From assembly GCA_015904075.1 (NCBI GenBank), contig JABMDH010000070.1, positions 1-6,073 on the forward strand: a DNA stretch of 6,073 nt, given 5' to 3'. Position 1 is the first letter of the stretch. Each line of letters opens with the position of its first letter. A model generated the notes under the pieces. The model did no database searches and had not been told where the DNA came from. It worked only from the letters and a program-made list of their open reading frames with translations. This stretch comes from Nitrospira sp. (lineage in GTDB: Bacteria > Nitrospirota > Nitrospiria > Nitrospirales > Nitrospiraceae). A program made the translations under genes and the position numbers. Below are positions 1-5,476 of the stretch, one piece after another.

Positions 1-250
1 CTACATGCCGTTGCATGGCAGCCATGCGATACCACCGGACGGCTTCTCGATAGTCGAGTCCCATCCTCTCGTACTGCATGCCGAGATGGTACTGCGCGTC
101 GGCGTCCCCTTGCTCAGCTTTGGCGCGGGATTGCTCAATTGTGACCCCGAGATCGTGCATATCCACGTAGGGCGCTTTGGGCGGATCGATGCACCCAGGC
201 AGAGTGCTCAGAGCCGCTATCATGGCAATCAGTCGCACGGTGGTCATCAT
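1..250 (-). CDS. Sel1-like repeat lipoprotein, N-terminal part (runs off left edge)
   Basis: The first 83 codons of a minus-strand gene are present; no stop is reached before position 1. The protein starts with a short hydrophobic signal peptide ending in a lipobox-like L-P-G-C (Cys20), so it should be a lipid-anchored envelope protein. After a linker, residues about 45-83 read as a Sel1-type (TPR-like) repeat: A-E-Q-G-D-A-D-A-Q-Y-H-L-G-M, then a Y-R-E-A-V-R-W-Y-R-M-A-A helix. Sel1 repeats form alpha-solenoid protein-binding surfaces; more repeats are expected beyond the edge. The start is the first of two tandem ATG codons (248-250, 245-247), with an AAAGGA-like Shine-Dalgarno at 260-265. 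The gene diverges from the yqgE-like gene. The specific partner or role cannot be told. The family call is solid for a partial gene. Confidence 0.8.
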   Translation of the reverse strand, partial: MMTTVRLIAMIAALSTLPGCIDPPKAPYVDMHDLGVTIEQSRAKAEQGDADAQYHLGMQYERMGLDYREAVRWYRMAAMQRHV

Positions 251-449
251 GATCCGCTATCCTTTTCTTATGCAGCGTAGGAGCTGATCGGTCTGCTGAC
301 GTAGAAGGTCCTATACTGTAGCATAGTTTGTGTGTGCGGTAAGAAGGTTCGGCGTTATGCCCCTTCCATGTTCGCTGAGACAAGACTAGAATTTATCTGT
401 TCGCTTCTGCATAGTCCGACATCAGTTTTTGGAAGAAACGGCAGGAGAC
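251..449. promoter_or_regulatory. Divergent intergenic region between the Sel1 lipoprotein and yqgE-like genes
   Basis: This 199-bp gap separates two divergently read genes and must hold the promoters of both. A TATACT hexamer at 312-317 is a possible plus-strand -10 box but has no good -35 partner. It lies in a 16-bp imperfect dyad at 311-326 (CTATACTGTAGCATAG, 6 of 8 pairs matching). The dyad could be an operator, or chance. No terminator or RNA gene is seen. Confidence 0.25.
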
Positions 450-1118
450 ATGAGCCGTACATATTCAACTGGGTCGAGTGGTATCAGGGGATTCTGCTTG
501 GCGCAGAGGATCATGGGCGGAGTACTGCTAGGAGGACTTTGGGTTGTTCTGTCAGTAGGGCCAGTCATGGCAGAGGGGGCATTTTCTCCTTCATCTGTCA
601 AGAAGGGTGTGCTCCTGGTGGCAAGTCCATCCCTTGCTGATCCAAACTTTCAGCACACCGTGCTGCTTATCCTCAAGCATGGTCCTGAGGGCACAGCCGG
701 AATTGTGCTGAATCGTTCCACAGATGTCATGTTATCTGAGGTCTTGCCCGATGTGATCGCACTCAAGGGGACCAGCCACCGAGTATTCGTGGGAGGACCG
801 GTGGCGCGTACTCAGGTACTGATGCTGTTTCGGCTGACGCACCCACCTGTCGATGCAGAACAGGTGTTCGATGGAGTGTATGTGGGAGGTACACACGCGC
901 TCTTGGAGCGTATTATTACACAGCCCAAGCTGACTGAAACCTTCCGGGCCTTTGTAGGGTTTGCCGGGTGGGCGCCAGGACAATTGGAATCTGAAATGCA
1001 CCAAGGTTCATGGGGTGTGTTGCCTTCAGATTCCTTCAATCTCTTCGACAAAGACCCGGCCACACTGTGGCCGGATTGCCTGACTCGTCTTCAGGCGCCC
1101 AGGGTGATTTCCCACTAG
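450..1118 (+). CDS. YqgE/AlgH family protein with N-terminal signal peptide
   Basis: The 222-residue product matches the YqgE/AlgH (UPF0301) family. It has G-V-L-L-V-A-S-P-S-L-A-D-P-N-F at about 53-67, GTAGIVLNRS at 81-90, VFVGGPV at 112-118, GVYVGG at 142-147, F-A-G-W-A-P-G-Q-L-E at 171-180 and GSWGV at 186-190. The biochemical function of the family is poorly defined; AlgH was first linked to alginate regulation in Pseudomonas. Usual members are about 185-190 residues and begin just before the GxLLVASP strand. This one has about 50 extra residues containing Arg13/Arg20, a hydrophobic stretch at about 21-37 and a V-M-A/E possible cleavage site at 41/42, so export is inferred. The chosen ATG is preceded by GGAG at 444-447, with only 2 nt spacing. 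A TTG at 429 and an ATG at 513 are alternatives. No ruvX/yqgF neighbour is present, unlike the E. coli locus. Confidence 0.88.
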   Translation: MSRTYSTGSSGIRGFCLAQRIMGGVLLGGLWVVLSVGPVMAEGAFSPSSVKKGVLLVASPSLADPNFQHTVLLILKHGPEGTAGIVLNRSTDVMLSEVLPDVIALKGTSHRVFVGGPVARTQVLMLFRLTHPPVDAEQVFDGVYVGGTHALLERIITQPKLTETFRAFVGFAGWAPGQLESEMHQGSWGVLPSDSFNLFDKDPATLWPDCLTRLQAPRVISH

Positions 1119-1230
1119 ATAGTAGCCTCCAGAGTTTGTTTCAATTTTCCCTCATTGCTGTACCCATACGGCCATTGGGGAGTGTATTTTTGACTGCGCG
1201 GATCACTGGGCTCGGTTCCGCCGAATGAAG
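1119..1230. other. Convergent intergenic gap between yqgE-like and ABM-like genes
   Basis: This 112-bp gap separates two genes that end facing each other. The only terminator-like element is a weak bulged stem, CCCAT/ATTGGG, at 1163-1179, with a TATTTTT tract ending at 1191 about 7 nt downstream. The stem is short and badly spaced, so an intrinsic terminator is not established. No small ORF with a ribosome binding site is seen. Confidence 0.3.
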
Positions 1231-1626
1231 TTATCCATTCTCCCGTGGTGCGCCCTGCCACAGCATATCGTAACCGAGTTCCTTCGTGTCGGAACACATC
1301 TGGGCCAAGGCGGAGAACTTTTCCATGAAAAGCCGATCTGCATGCGACCGCTCATGTGCGTCAAACGATTCCCAGTAGGTGACGATGGCATAGTGAGTAT
1401 CGTCTGTCTTGGATGTCGTGAGTGATCCTTGCTCGGAGAGAAAACCTGAGAATTTAAAGACTTGGCCTCCAAGGAAACCGCCTTTGTTCCCGCCATAGGC
1501 TTCTTTTACGACCATACACATTTCACCTACGGTCATCTCCACATCCTCGAAGTGCACGCCGGGTTTGAGGGTGACTGTATTAAAGAGCATTTTCGCGCCG
1601 AAGGGGAGTGTGATAGGGCCAAACAT
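1231..1626 (-). CDS. ABM-like (antibiotic biosynthesis monooxygenase superfamily) small protein
   Basis: The 131-residue protein has the pattern of a dimeric alpha/beta-barrel (ABM-like) domain. A strand and helix lie at about 13-45 (MLFNTVTLKPGVHFEDVE onward), a strand at 50-60, then the characteristic H-Y-A-I-V-T-Y-W-E-S-F-D-A-H-E-R-S-H at 78-95 with its helix, and a closing strand at 117-124. Family members include cofactor-free monooxygenases, heme-degrading enzymes and proteins with only a binding role. No residue here fixes an activity. The start at 1626 is favoured by GAGGA (complement of 1631-1635) 4 nt upstream. A 45-codon upstream extension of the frame is Ser/Arg/Cys-rich, overlaps the preceding gene and is not credible. 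It lies 64 bp downstream of the PII-like gene on the same strand and is probably co-transcribed. The product call is by fold only. Confidence 0.65.
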   Translation of the reverse strand: MFGPITLPFGAKMLFNTVTLKPGVHFEDVEMTVGEMCMVVKEAYGGNKGGFLGGQVFKFSGFLSEQGSLTTSKTDDTHYAIVTYWESFDAHERSHADRLFMEKFSALAQMCSDTKELGYDMLWQGAPRENG

Positions 1627-1630
1627 AATG

Positions 1631-1635
1631 TCCTC
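1631..1635 (-). promoter_or_regulatory. Ribosome binding site deciding the ABM-like start
   Basis: On the minus strand this reads GAGGA, 4 nt before the ATG at 1626-1624. It favours this start over a longer frame open back to 1761. Confidence 0.55.
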
Positions 1636-1690
1636 GATCTGCAAGATGTTAAAAATGCTGCCAATGACTTTCCTGCATCTGTCCGATGAG

Positions 1691-1996
1691 CTACACGACC
1701 TGCTCGCAAGGGAGGACGAACACATGTAGTGGGTACGCCTCCTGCTTGTGTTGCGCCACATGATCAGCTCTATAGCGGGTGAACTTATCGATCAGGCGAA
1801 AGGAGACCTGTTCAGGAAGGGCGGCGAGAATCATACGATTGGCGTCCGAGGACAGGGCAAAGTGGGCTGTGGAGCCTGTCTCACCTTTGCCGGATACGTT
1901 GTGGAGTTCGGAGTAGCCCGTCACCTCGTATTCTTTCAGTAATGCATGGATCTGCTCCGCCATTGACTCACGAAACACAATCATCAACATTTTCAT
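1691..1996 (-). CDS. PII-like (GlnB/CutA-fold) small protein
   Basis: The 101-residue protein resembles the small divergent PII-like proteins. It opens with the strand MKMLMIVFRE and a helix (SMAEQIHALLKEYEVTGYSE, 11-30). A G-K-G-E-T-G turn (36-41) sits where the PII T-loop begins, followed by a second strand N-R-M-I-L-A-A-L (53-60), a helix at about 62-75, and a closing strand H-V-F-V-L-P-C-E-Q-V-V (91-101). The closing V-L-P-x-E-x-V is typical of this group. Family knowledge says such proteins are trimers that sense small ligands and act by binding partners. The canonical uridylylated-Tyr T-loop and the nucleotide-binding motifs of GlnB are not seen, so ligand and target are unknown. The start at 1996 has AGGAG (complement of 2005-2009) 8 nt upstream, better than the frame's first ATG at 2041. 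It lies 117 bp downstream of the P450 gene, on the same strand. Confidence 0.6.
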   Translation of the reverse strand: MKMLMIVFRESMAEQIHALLKEYEVTGYSELHNVSGKGETGSTAHFALSSDANRMILAALPEQVSFRLIDKFTRYRADHVAQHKQEAYPLHVFVLPCEQVV

Positions 1997-2004
1997 CGGG
2001 CGTA

Positions 2005-2009
2005 CTCCT
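2005..2009 (-). promoter_or_regulatory. Ribosome binding site deciding the PII-like start
   Basis: AGGAG on the minus strand lies 8 nt before the ATG at 1996-1994. It supports a 101-residue product rather than one starting at 2041. Confidence 0.6.
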
Positions 2010-2113
2010 GTCGCGGGTAAAGGGGACTCGTCGTCACCCATCCAATCAGCGTCTCTTTATTCCACCGGTTTGTACGGAAGCGGCTGAGTAAGAATACGCG
2101 CATGCTGGAAGAT

Positions 2114-3565
2114 TCATGCAGGTGTTGGATGATGCTCCGGTGATGCGACAGGTTCCACCACCATGTGTATAGCCTGACTGGGTCGCAGCGTCATCAGCGG
2201 ATTCGGGAGGACCGGCTGCGCAGCAACTGTTCGGAGGCCGACTCGCGATGCCACTGTCGCCATGATCAAGAGACCTTCCATCTCTGCAAAGGATTCACCG
2301 AGACACCGTCGCGCGCCTCCACCGAATGGAATATAGCAGAAGGCGGGACGATGCATTGTGGCGTCTGCCGAGAAACGGTCTGGGTCGAATCGATCTGGTT
2401 CCGGAAACCATCGGGGATCTCGATGCAGACTCCAAGGGCTCAGGAACACCCTGGCGCCGGACGGCAGGTGTGCGCCGGATGGCAGCGTGTCTTCCGAGCG
2501 GCTCACGCGGGTATGGAGGAGCCAGGCGGGTGGATAGAGCCGAAGTGTTTCATCCCACACCATCTTTGTATAGCGTAGGTGTGGAATATCTGCCGCGGTC
2601 GGTAGCCGATTGCCCACGACGGTGGCTAACTCTTCGGCCAGCTGCGCGCGAACCGTGGGTGATTGAGAAAGAAGCAGCCATGCCCATGTTAGTGCGCTGG
2701 CGGTCGTTTCGTGCCCGGCTAATAGGAAGGTTGTGAGTTCGTCTCGAATATAGTCATCACCCAGTGGCTGTCCATCTCCATCTGTTGCAACAAGCAGCAG
2801 TGACAACACATCGTACGCCTGCTGCGGGTGTGCGCGCCGGTCTTGAATGAACTGCCGGATTATGGAGTTCATATGCCGATGTCCGCGAGAAAACTCACGA
2901 TGCTCTGCCGTCGGGAGCCAGAGCGGTGTCAGCCATGCCGGCAACGAGTCATATTGCTTCTTGATGAGATGCTGGCCGGTTGTGATGGCCTGGGTGACCT
3001 CCACCGCCTCCGGCCCGATATCCTGTCCAAACAGAAGTCGCCAGATAATTGAAAGGGTGAGTTGCGTCATCTCCTGGCCGATGTCGATTGTGATGCCGTG
3101 TTGCCAACTGTCGGTGAGGACGGCAGTCTTTTCAGTGATGAGTTCGACATACGAGTGGACATGGTCCCCATGGAAAAAGGGGAGAAACAATCGGCGCTGA
3201 CGGCGGTGGGCGGCTCCTTCTGCATGCAGTACCCCCTGTCCGAAGATGCGGGATTCGACCGGAGGAACAGGCGCTTTTGTATAGTTGTCTTGATTGGCGA
3301 CTAGCACGTGCCTGACATCAGCTGGATGATTCAATAGATACATTGCCGGGTCCGGGTCGCGTAAGAGTAGTCCGGCAACTCGACCCATTGGGATTTTGAC
3401 GACATCGCCATAGGCATGACAACGCAACAGAAAGCCGAGGCTGTCACGGCGAAACTCAGAAAAGAACCCGAACCAGCGGGATACCGGCGGGCCAGATGTG
3501 GGCACGAATTGGCGTGCGTTGTTGGTCATGTGGCAGGTTTCGTTGACGCGGGGAACATACTGCAT
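2114..3565 (-). CDS. Cytochrome P450 (CYP110-like, soluble bacterial type)
   Basis: This is a full-length 483-residue cytochrome P450, a heme-thiolate monooxygenase. Visible landmarks in order are: C-helix H-R-R-Q-R (120-124, the HxxxR form); I-helix A-G-H-E-T-T (283-288) with the acid-alcohol pair for oxygen activation; K-helix E-T-L-R (339-342, ExxR); the P-x-R-F region (390-393); and the heme-binding loop F-G-G-G-A-R-R-C-L-G (414-423), with Cys421 as the thiolate ligand. All core residues are intact. The pattern recalls the CYP110-type enzymes of cyanobacteria and other bacteria, some of which oxidise fatty acids or terpenoids; substrate here is unknown. No signal or membrane anchor is evident, so it should be cytosolic. 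No ferredoxin or reductase is nearby, so electrons must come from elsewhere. The ATG at 3565 lacks a clear Shine-Dalgarno; the ATG at 3529 (residue 13) is a possible start. Confidence 0.95.
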   Translation of the reverse strand: MQYVPRVNETCHMTNNARQFVPTSGPPVSRWFGFFSEFRRDSLGFLLRCHAYGDVVKIPMGRVAGLLLRDPDPAMYLLNHPADVRHVLVANQDNYTKAPVPPVESRIFGQGVLHAEGAAHRRQRRLFLPFFHGDHVHSYVELITEKTAVLTDSWQHGITIDIGQEMTQLTLSIIWRLLFGQDIGPEAVEVTQAITTGQHLIKKQYDSLPAWLTPLWLPTAEHREFSRGHRHMNSIIRQFIQDRRAHPQQAYDVLSLLLVATDGDGQPLGDDYIRDELTTFLLAGHETTASALTWAWLLLSQSPTVRAQLAEELATVVGNRLPTAADIPHLRYTKMVWDETLRLYPPAWLLHTRVSRSEDTLPSGAHLPSGARVFLSPWSLHRDPRWFPEPDRFDPDRFSADATMHRPAFCYIPFGGGARRCLGESFAEMEGLLIMATVASRVGLRTVAAQPVLPNPLMTLRPSQAIHMVVEPVASPEHHPTPA

Positions 3566-3719
3566 GGCCCCGTAGGTGCTGTCAATATTTGATCTGAACG
3601 GAAGTTCTGCTAGCAGCGTTGTTTGCTGAGACGGTCAAGTACATCTCAATCGCGTAGTGCGATCCTGGAAACATTGCAGATTGAGTGCGTGACTGGCACC
3701 GGGCCAGCCGATGCGGAAT
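3566..3719. other. Gap between the FN3 and P450 genes
   Basis: This 154-bp gap lies between two minus-strand genes. Just after the FN3 stop, 3691-3709 can form a 7-bp stem (GGCTGGC/GCCAGTC with one G-U pair, loop CCGGT) without a following T-run. It is not a standard terminator. On the minus strand TTGACC is a possible -35 for the P450, but no matching -10 follows. Reading frames here give no recognisable continuation of the FN3 protein. Confidence 0.3.
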
Positions 3720-4109
3720 TTACCAGAAAATGCTCAATTGTAGATTAGTCGGAGCGGGTGGAGGTGCTGGTGGAGGGGGTGGTGGGGAGCCTGCCGGGGT
3801 GTAGGTAACCACAGCACTCTCGCGTGATTCATTATTGGCAAGGTCATATGCCGTCAGGACATAGTATTGAGTCACTGCCGGAGTGCCGATGTTGAAGTTG
3901 GTCACTCGTCCCAATGTGGTAAGCAAGGACGTGGAACCAAATGTGCGGCCACAGGGAAGCTGTGAGCATCGGTAGACACGGTATCCTGCAAGGTCGGGCT
4001 CACCGTTCGCAGTCCAGGTCAATGTTGCGCCCCATGCCGTGGCGCTCCAGAGGAGCAATCCTGTTGCGATTGCGCACATTCGACTTGTTGAGCGACTCGG
4101 ACCGTTCAT
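3720..4109 (-). CDS. Small exported fibronectin type III protein with proline-rich C-terminus
   Basis: The 129-residue product begins with a signal peptide: Arg at 6 and 10, hydrophobic core about 11-22, and S-A-T-A-W-G-A giving cleavage around 25-28. Residues about 29-105 read as one FN3 domain: the strand T-L-T-W, the hallmark E-P-D-L-A-G-Y-R-V-Y-R (37-47), then Q-Y-Y-V-L-T-A-Y-D-L-A-N-N-E-S (81-95). Cys49 and Cys53 (CSQLPC) may form a disulfide. A Pro-rich linker (109-120) follows, then A-P-T-N-L-Q-L-S, which looks like the opening strand of a second FN3 module, and then the protein stops. FN3 domains serve as surface or secreted binding and spacer modules; no catalytic domain is present. 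The start at 4109 has a GGGA-type Shine-Dalgarno (complement of 4116-4119), 6 nt away. The frame stays open to 4259, but that extension lacks protein character. Confidence 0.8.
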   Translation of the reverse strand: MNGPSRSTSRMCAIATGLLLWSATAWGATLTWTANGEPDLAGYRVYRCSQLPCGRTFGSTSLLTTLGRVTNFNIGTPAVTQYYVLTAYDLANNESRESAVVTYTPAGSPPPPPPAPPPAPTNLQLSIFW

Positions 4110-4441
4110 ACTGATTCCCTTTGTAGTAGTGCTAATTTGTCGATGCATCATCGGGACGAGCTTCCTCGATAAACTGGGTTTCCTTTTGCTGTCATCTGTC
4201 TGGGTAGGGTCCGCAGATGTATGGCGCGCGAGAAACAATCTGAGCGGATAACAAAGCAAGGCATGTGCCAGTGCTATCGCATGTCTGTGCAGTGATAATG
4301 CGGCTGTTTTCGACTCTGAAACCTACCGATCATGAGTTCCGATTTAGGTGACGTAGTAAACGGCCTTCACATTCCAGTGCTGATCATCGTGTTTCTCTGC
4401 TGTTAGCGTGTGTAGGAGACGGGATACGTTTTAACAGTCAG

Positions 4442-4462
4442 TCGTACGAGATGTATTACATC
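4442..4462. repeat. Two adjacent short palindromes
   Basis: TCGTACGA (4442-4449, perfect) is followed without a gap by GATGTATTACATC (4450-4462, 6-bp arms around one central base). Both lie in the gene-free stretch. Dyads of this size are typical of repressor sites, but no regulator or promoter ties them to a function here. Confidence 0.3.
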
Positions 4463-4827
4463 AATAGGCAGGCTGAGGTGCTTCGTGCTGTCAAATCGCG
4501 TTGAGGATCGAGTTTCTTAGAAGCGTCTTGCCGACGAGTGAGAAGAAGCCCTCGGTCAATCGTACTGAACAGTGTTCTTTGGCTGAGTGGTAAGCAATTT
4601 CGTCAGAGATGGTTTGATATGGCTCAGCGGTTCAACGTATGGAAGCAATAGGCTCGGATGAATTTCCCGTTGACGCCTTTGTCCTGATATGGGTACCCTG
4701 CAAAGCCTGCAATGTGAGTGTTCTTGGCAGCAGTTCTCGGGCAGCTGTCATCCATAACAACATGGGCGAAAGCTCTGGCAGGCAACGGCCTGTGTAACGT
4801 GATACCGAAGGTCTGTCGATCGAATTG

Positions 4828-4835
4828 AAGGAGGT
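4828..4835 (+). promoter_or_regulatory. Strong Shine-Dalgarno of the small membrane protein
   Basis: AAGGAGGT is a full match to the anti-Shine-Dalgarno complement. It lies 2 nt before the ATG at 4838, closer than optimal. It is the best ribosome binding site in the window and supports this gene being real. Confidence 0.7.
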
Positions 4836-4837
4836 TT

Positions 4838-5119
4838 ATGCAAGAGTACGGGCTCTATTGGTCAATCGTGTGTTTGATTCTGTCGGTGTATGTGTTGGTC
4901 AAGGGGGTTACCGCTGCGCTTCGTCGACGTCAACTTGGTTCCGACTCATTGATCCCTCCTCCAGCCTATGGAGTCGCGGCGTCAATGTTGCTGACGTTTG
5001 GGTTGGGGTTTTTAAAACTTGAATTGCCCTGGTGGGGCTATCGGATGGTATTTCCCGGCACGGCGTTTCTATTTTTTGGCATCATTTATATAATCGGCCG
5101 CCGGCCATCGTCGACATGA
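4838..5119 (+). CDS. Small integral membrane protein, three predicted helices, unknown function
   Basis: I do not recognise a family. The 93-residue product has three hydrophobic segments: about 7-27 (Y-W-S-I-V-C-L-I-L-S...), 43-62 (A-Y-G-V-A-A-S-M-L-L...) and 68-87 (ending G-I-I-Y-I-I-G). Positive clusters R29-R31 after the first helix and R88-R89 after the third suggest both face the cytoplasm, giving an N-out/C-in topology by the positive-inside rule. A Pro-rich turn (I-P-P-P, 39-42) precedes helix 2 and an L-P-W-W-G motif (63-67) precedes helix 3. The start is fixed by a strong Shine-Dalgarno. It converges on PilZ protein 1: its TGA occupies 5117-5119 and the opposing stop begins at 5120, with no spacer. 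Coding status is supported by the ribosome binding site and by coherent membrane topology. Confidence 0.65.
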   Translation: MQEYGLYWSIVCLILSVYVLVKGVTAALRRRQLGSDSLIPPPAYGVAASMLLTFGLGFLKLELPWWGYRMVFPGTAFLFFGIIYIIGRRPSST

Positions 5120-5476
5120 TTATGCACGCCCGCTGATCGGCGCTGAGTGTTTGCCGCGCAGCACTCTTGCCTCAAGCTGTTGAATCGCCCCTTCCAGCAG
5201 TTCCTGATACGGGGAGGTCAGGGATGGAAACTCAATACCGATTCCCTCTGACCCTGACCAACGTACAACGGCGCCTTGAATCACAATAGGAGTCTTGCTG
5301 TCGGGAAGCGTAAGCAGCAGATCCACTTTCATCCCGGTAAAAGCAGGACAGGTGCTTTTGACACGGCACCCTCTGCGGGAGAGATCTAGGGATTTGCTGA
5401 TTGCGTGGCGCTCTCTTCGGTGAATGAGAGTTCCGGAAAAGGACGCATGAAATCGCGGATGTTGCCGTACAATCAT
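5120..5476 (-). CDS. Stand-alone PilZ domain protein (c-di-GMP receptor), copy 1
   Basis: The 118-residue protein is essentially one PilZ domain. It carries the c-di-GMP-binding motif R-Q-H-P-R (4-8, RxxxR) at the very N-terminus and the D-L-S-R-R-G motif (31-36, D/NxSxxG) on the next strand, followed by the barrel strands G-A-V-V-R-W-S-G-S-E-G-I-G-I-E-F (about 68-83). PilZ proteins bind the second messenger c-di-GMP and relay it to motility, adhesion or polysaccharide machinery through partner proteins. With both motifs intact, binding is expected; the output is unknown because no effector domain is fused. The start has GGAG (complement of 5483-5486), 6 nt upstream. It is divergent from PilZ protein 2 and convergent with the membrane protein gene. 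Confidence 0.88.
   Translation of the reverse strand: MIVRQHPRFHASFSGTLIHRRERHAISKSLDLSRRGCRVKSTCPAFTGMKVDLLLTLPDSKTPIVIQGAVVRWSGSEGIGIEFPSLTSPYQELLEGAIQQLEARVLRGKHSAPISGRA

Larger units (their letters stand above)
4110..4837. other. 728-bp stretch with no convincing gene
   Basis: All six frames are broken by frequent stops, and no ORF here combines good length, a ribosome binding site and recognisable protein character. The stretch lies between divergent genes (FN3 minus, membrane protein plus) and so should hold both promoters. Visible items are TGAGCGGATAACAA at 4241-4254 (identical to a core part of the E. coli lac operator), two touching palindromes at 4442-4449 and 4450-4462, and a strong Shine-Dalgarno at its right end. 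No tRNA cloverleaf, terminator with T-run, insertion-sequence end or long repeat was recognised. A non-coding RNA cannot be ruled out by eye. Confidence 0.5.

Noticed and set aside
1163..1191. Possible intrinsic terminator after the yqgE-like gene
   Set aside because: The stem is only 4-5 bp with a bulge, and the T-run starts about 7 nt away, too weak to annotate as a terminator.
3194..3208. P450 C-helix has His instead of Trp (H-R-R-Q-R)
   Set aside because: The HxxxR form is normal in soluble bacterial P450s, and CYP110-type enzymes show a very similar H-R-R-Q-R segment, so it is not an anomaly.
2165..3304. Several plus-strand ORFs of 74-137 codons opposite the P450 gene
   Set aside because: They are antisense shadows of an intact P450 with all family motifs; their translations are Arg/Cys/Ser-rich with no domain.
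3691..3709. Hairpin downstream of the FN3 gene
   Set aside because: It is a 7-bp stem with a G-U pair and no T-run; it may be incidental and is mentioned only under the gap entry.
4241..4254. lacO-like 14-mer as vector contamination
   Set aside because: The identity covers only 14 nt, with no lac promoter or lacZ sequence around it, so it is not vector DNA.
4110..4259. 50-codon N-terminal extension of the FN3 frame
   Set aside because: The extension would bury the signal peptide inside the protein; the ATG at 4109 has a Shine-Dalgarno and a proper signal peptide.
4624..4755. Minus-strand 43-codon ORF beginning M-D-D-S-C-P-R-T, in a frame open further upstream
   Set aside because: It has no ribosome binding site, no recognisable family and is within chance length. 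A conserved homologue would change this.
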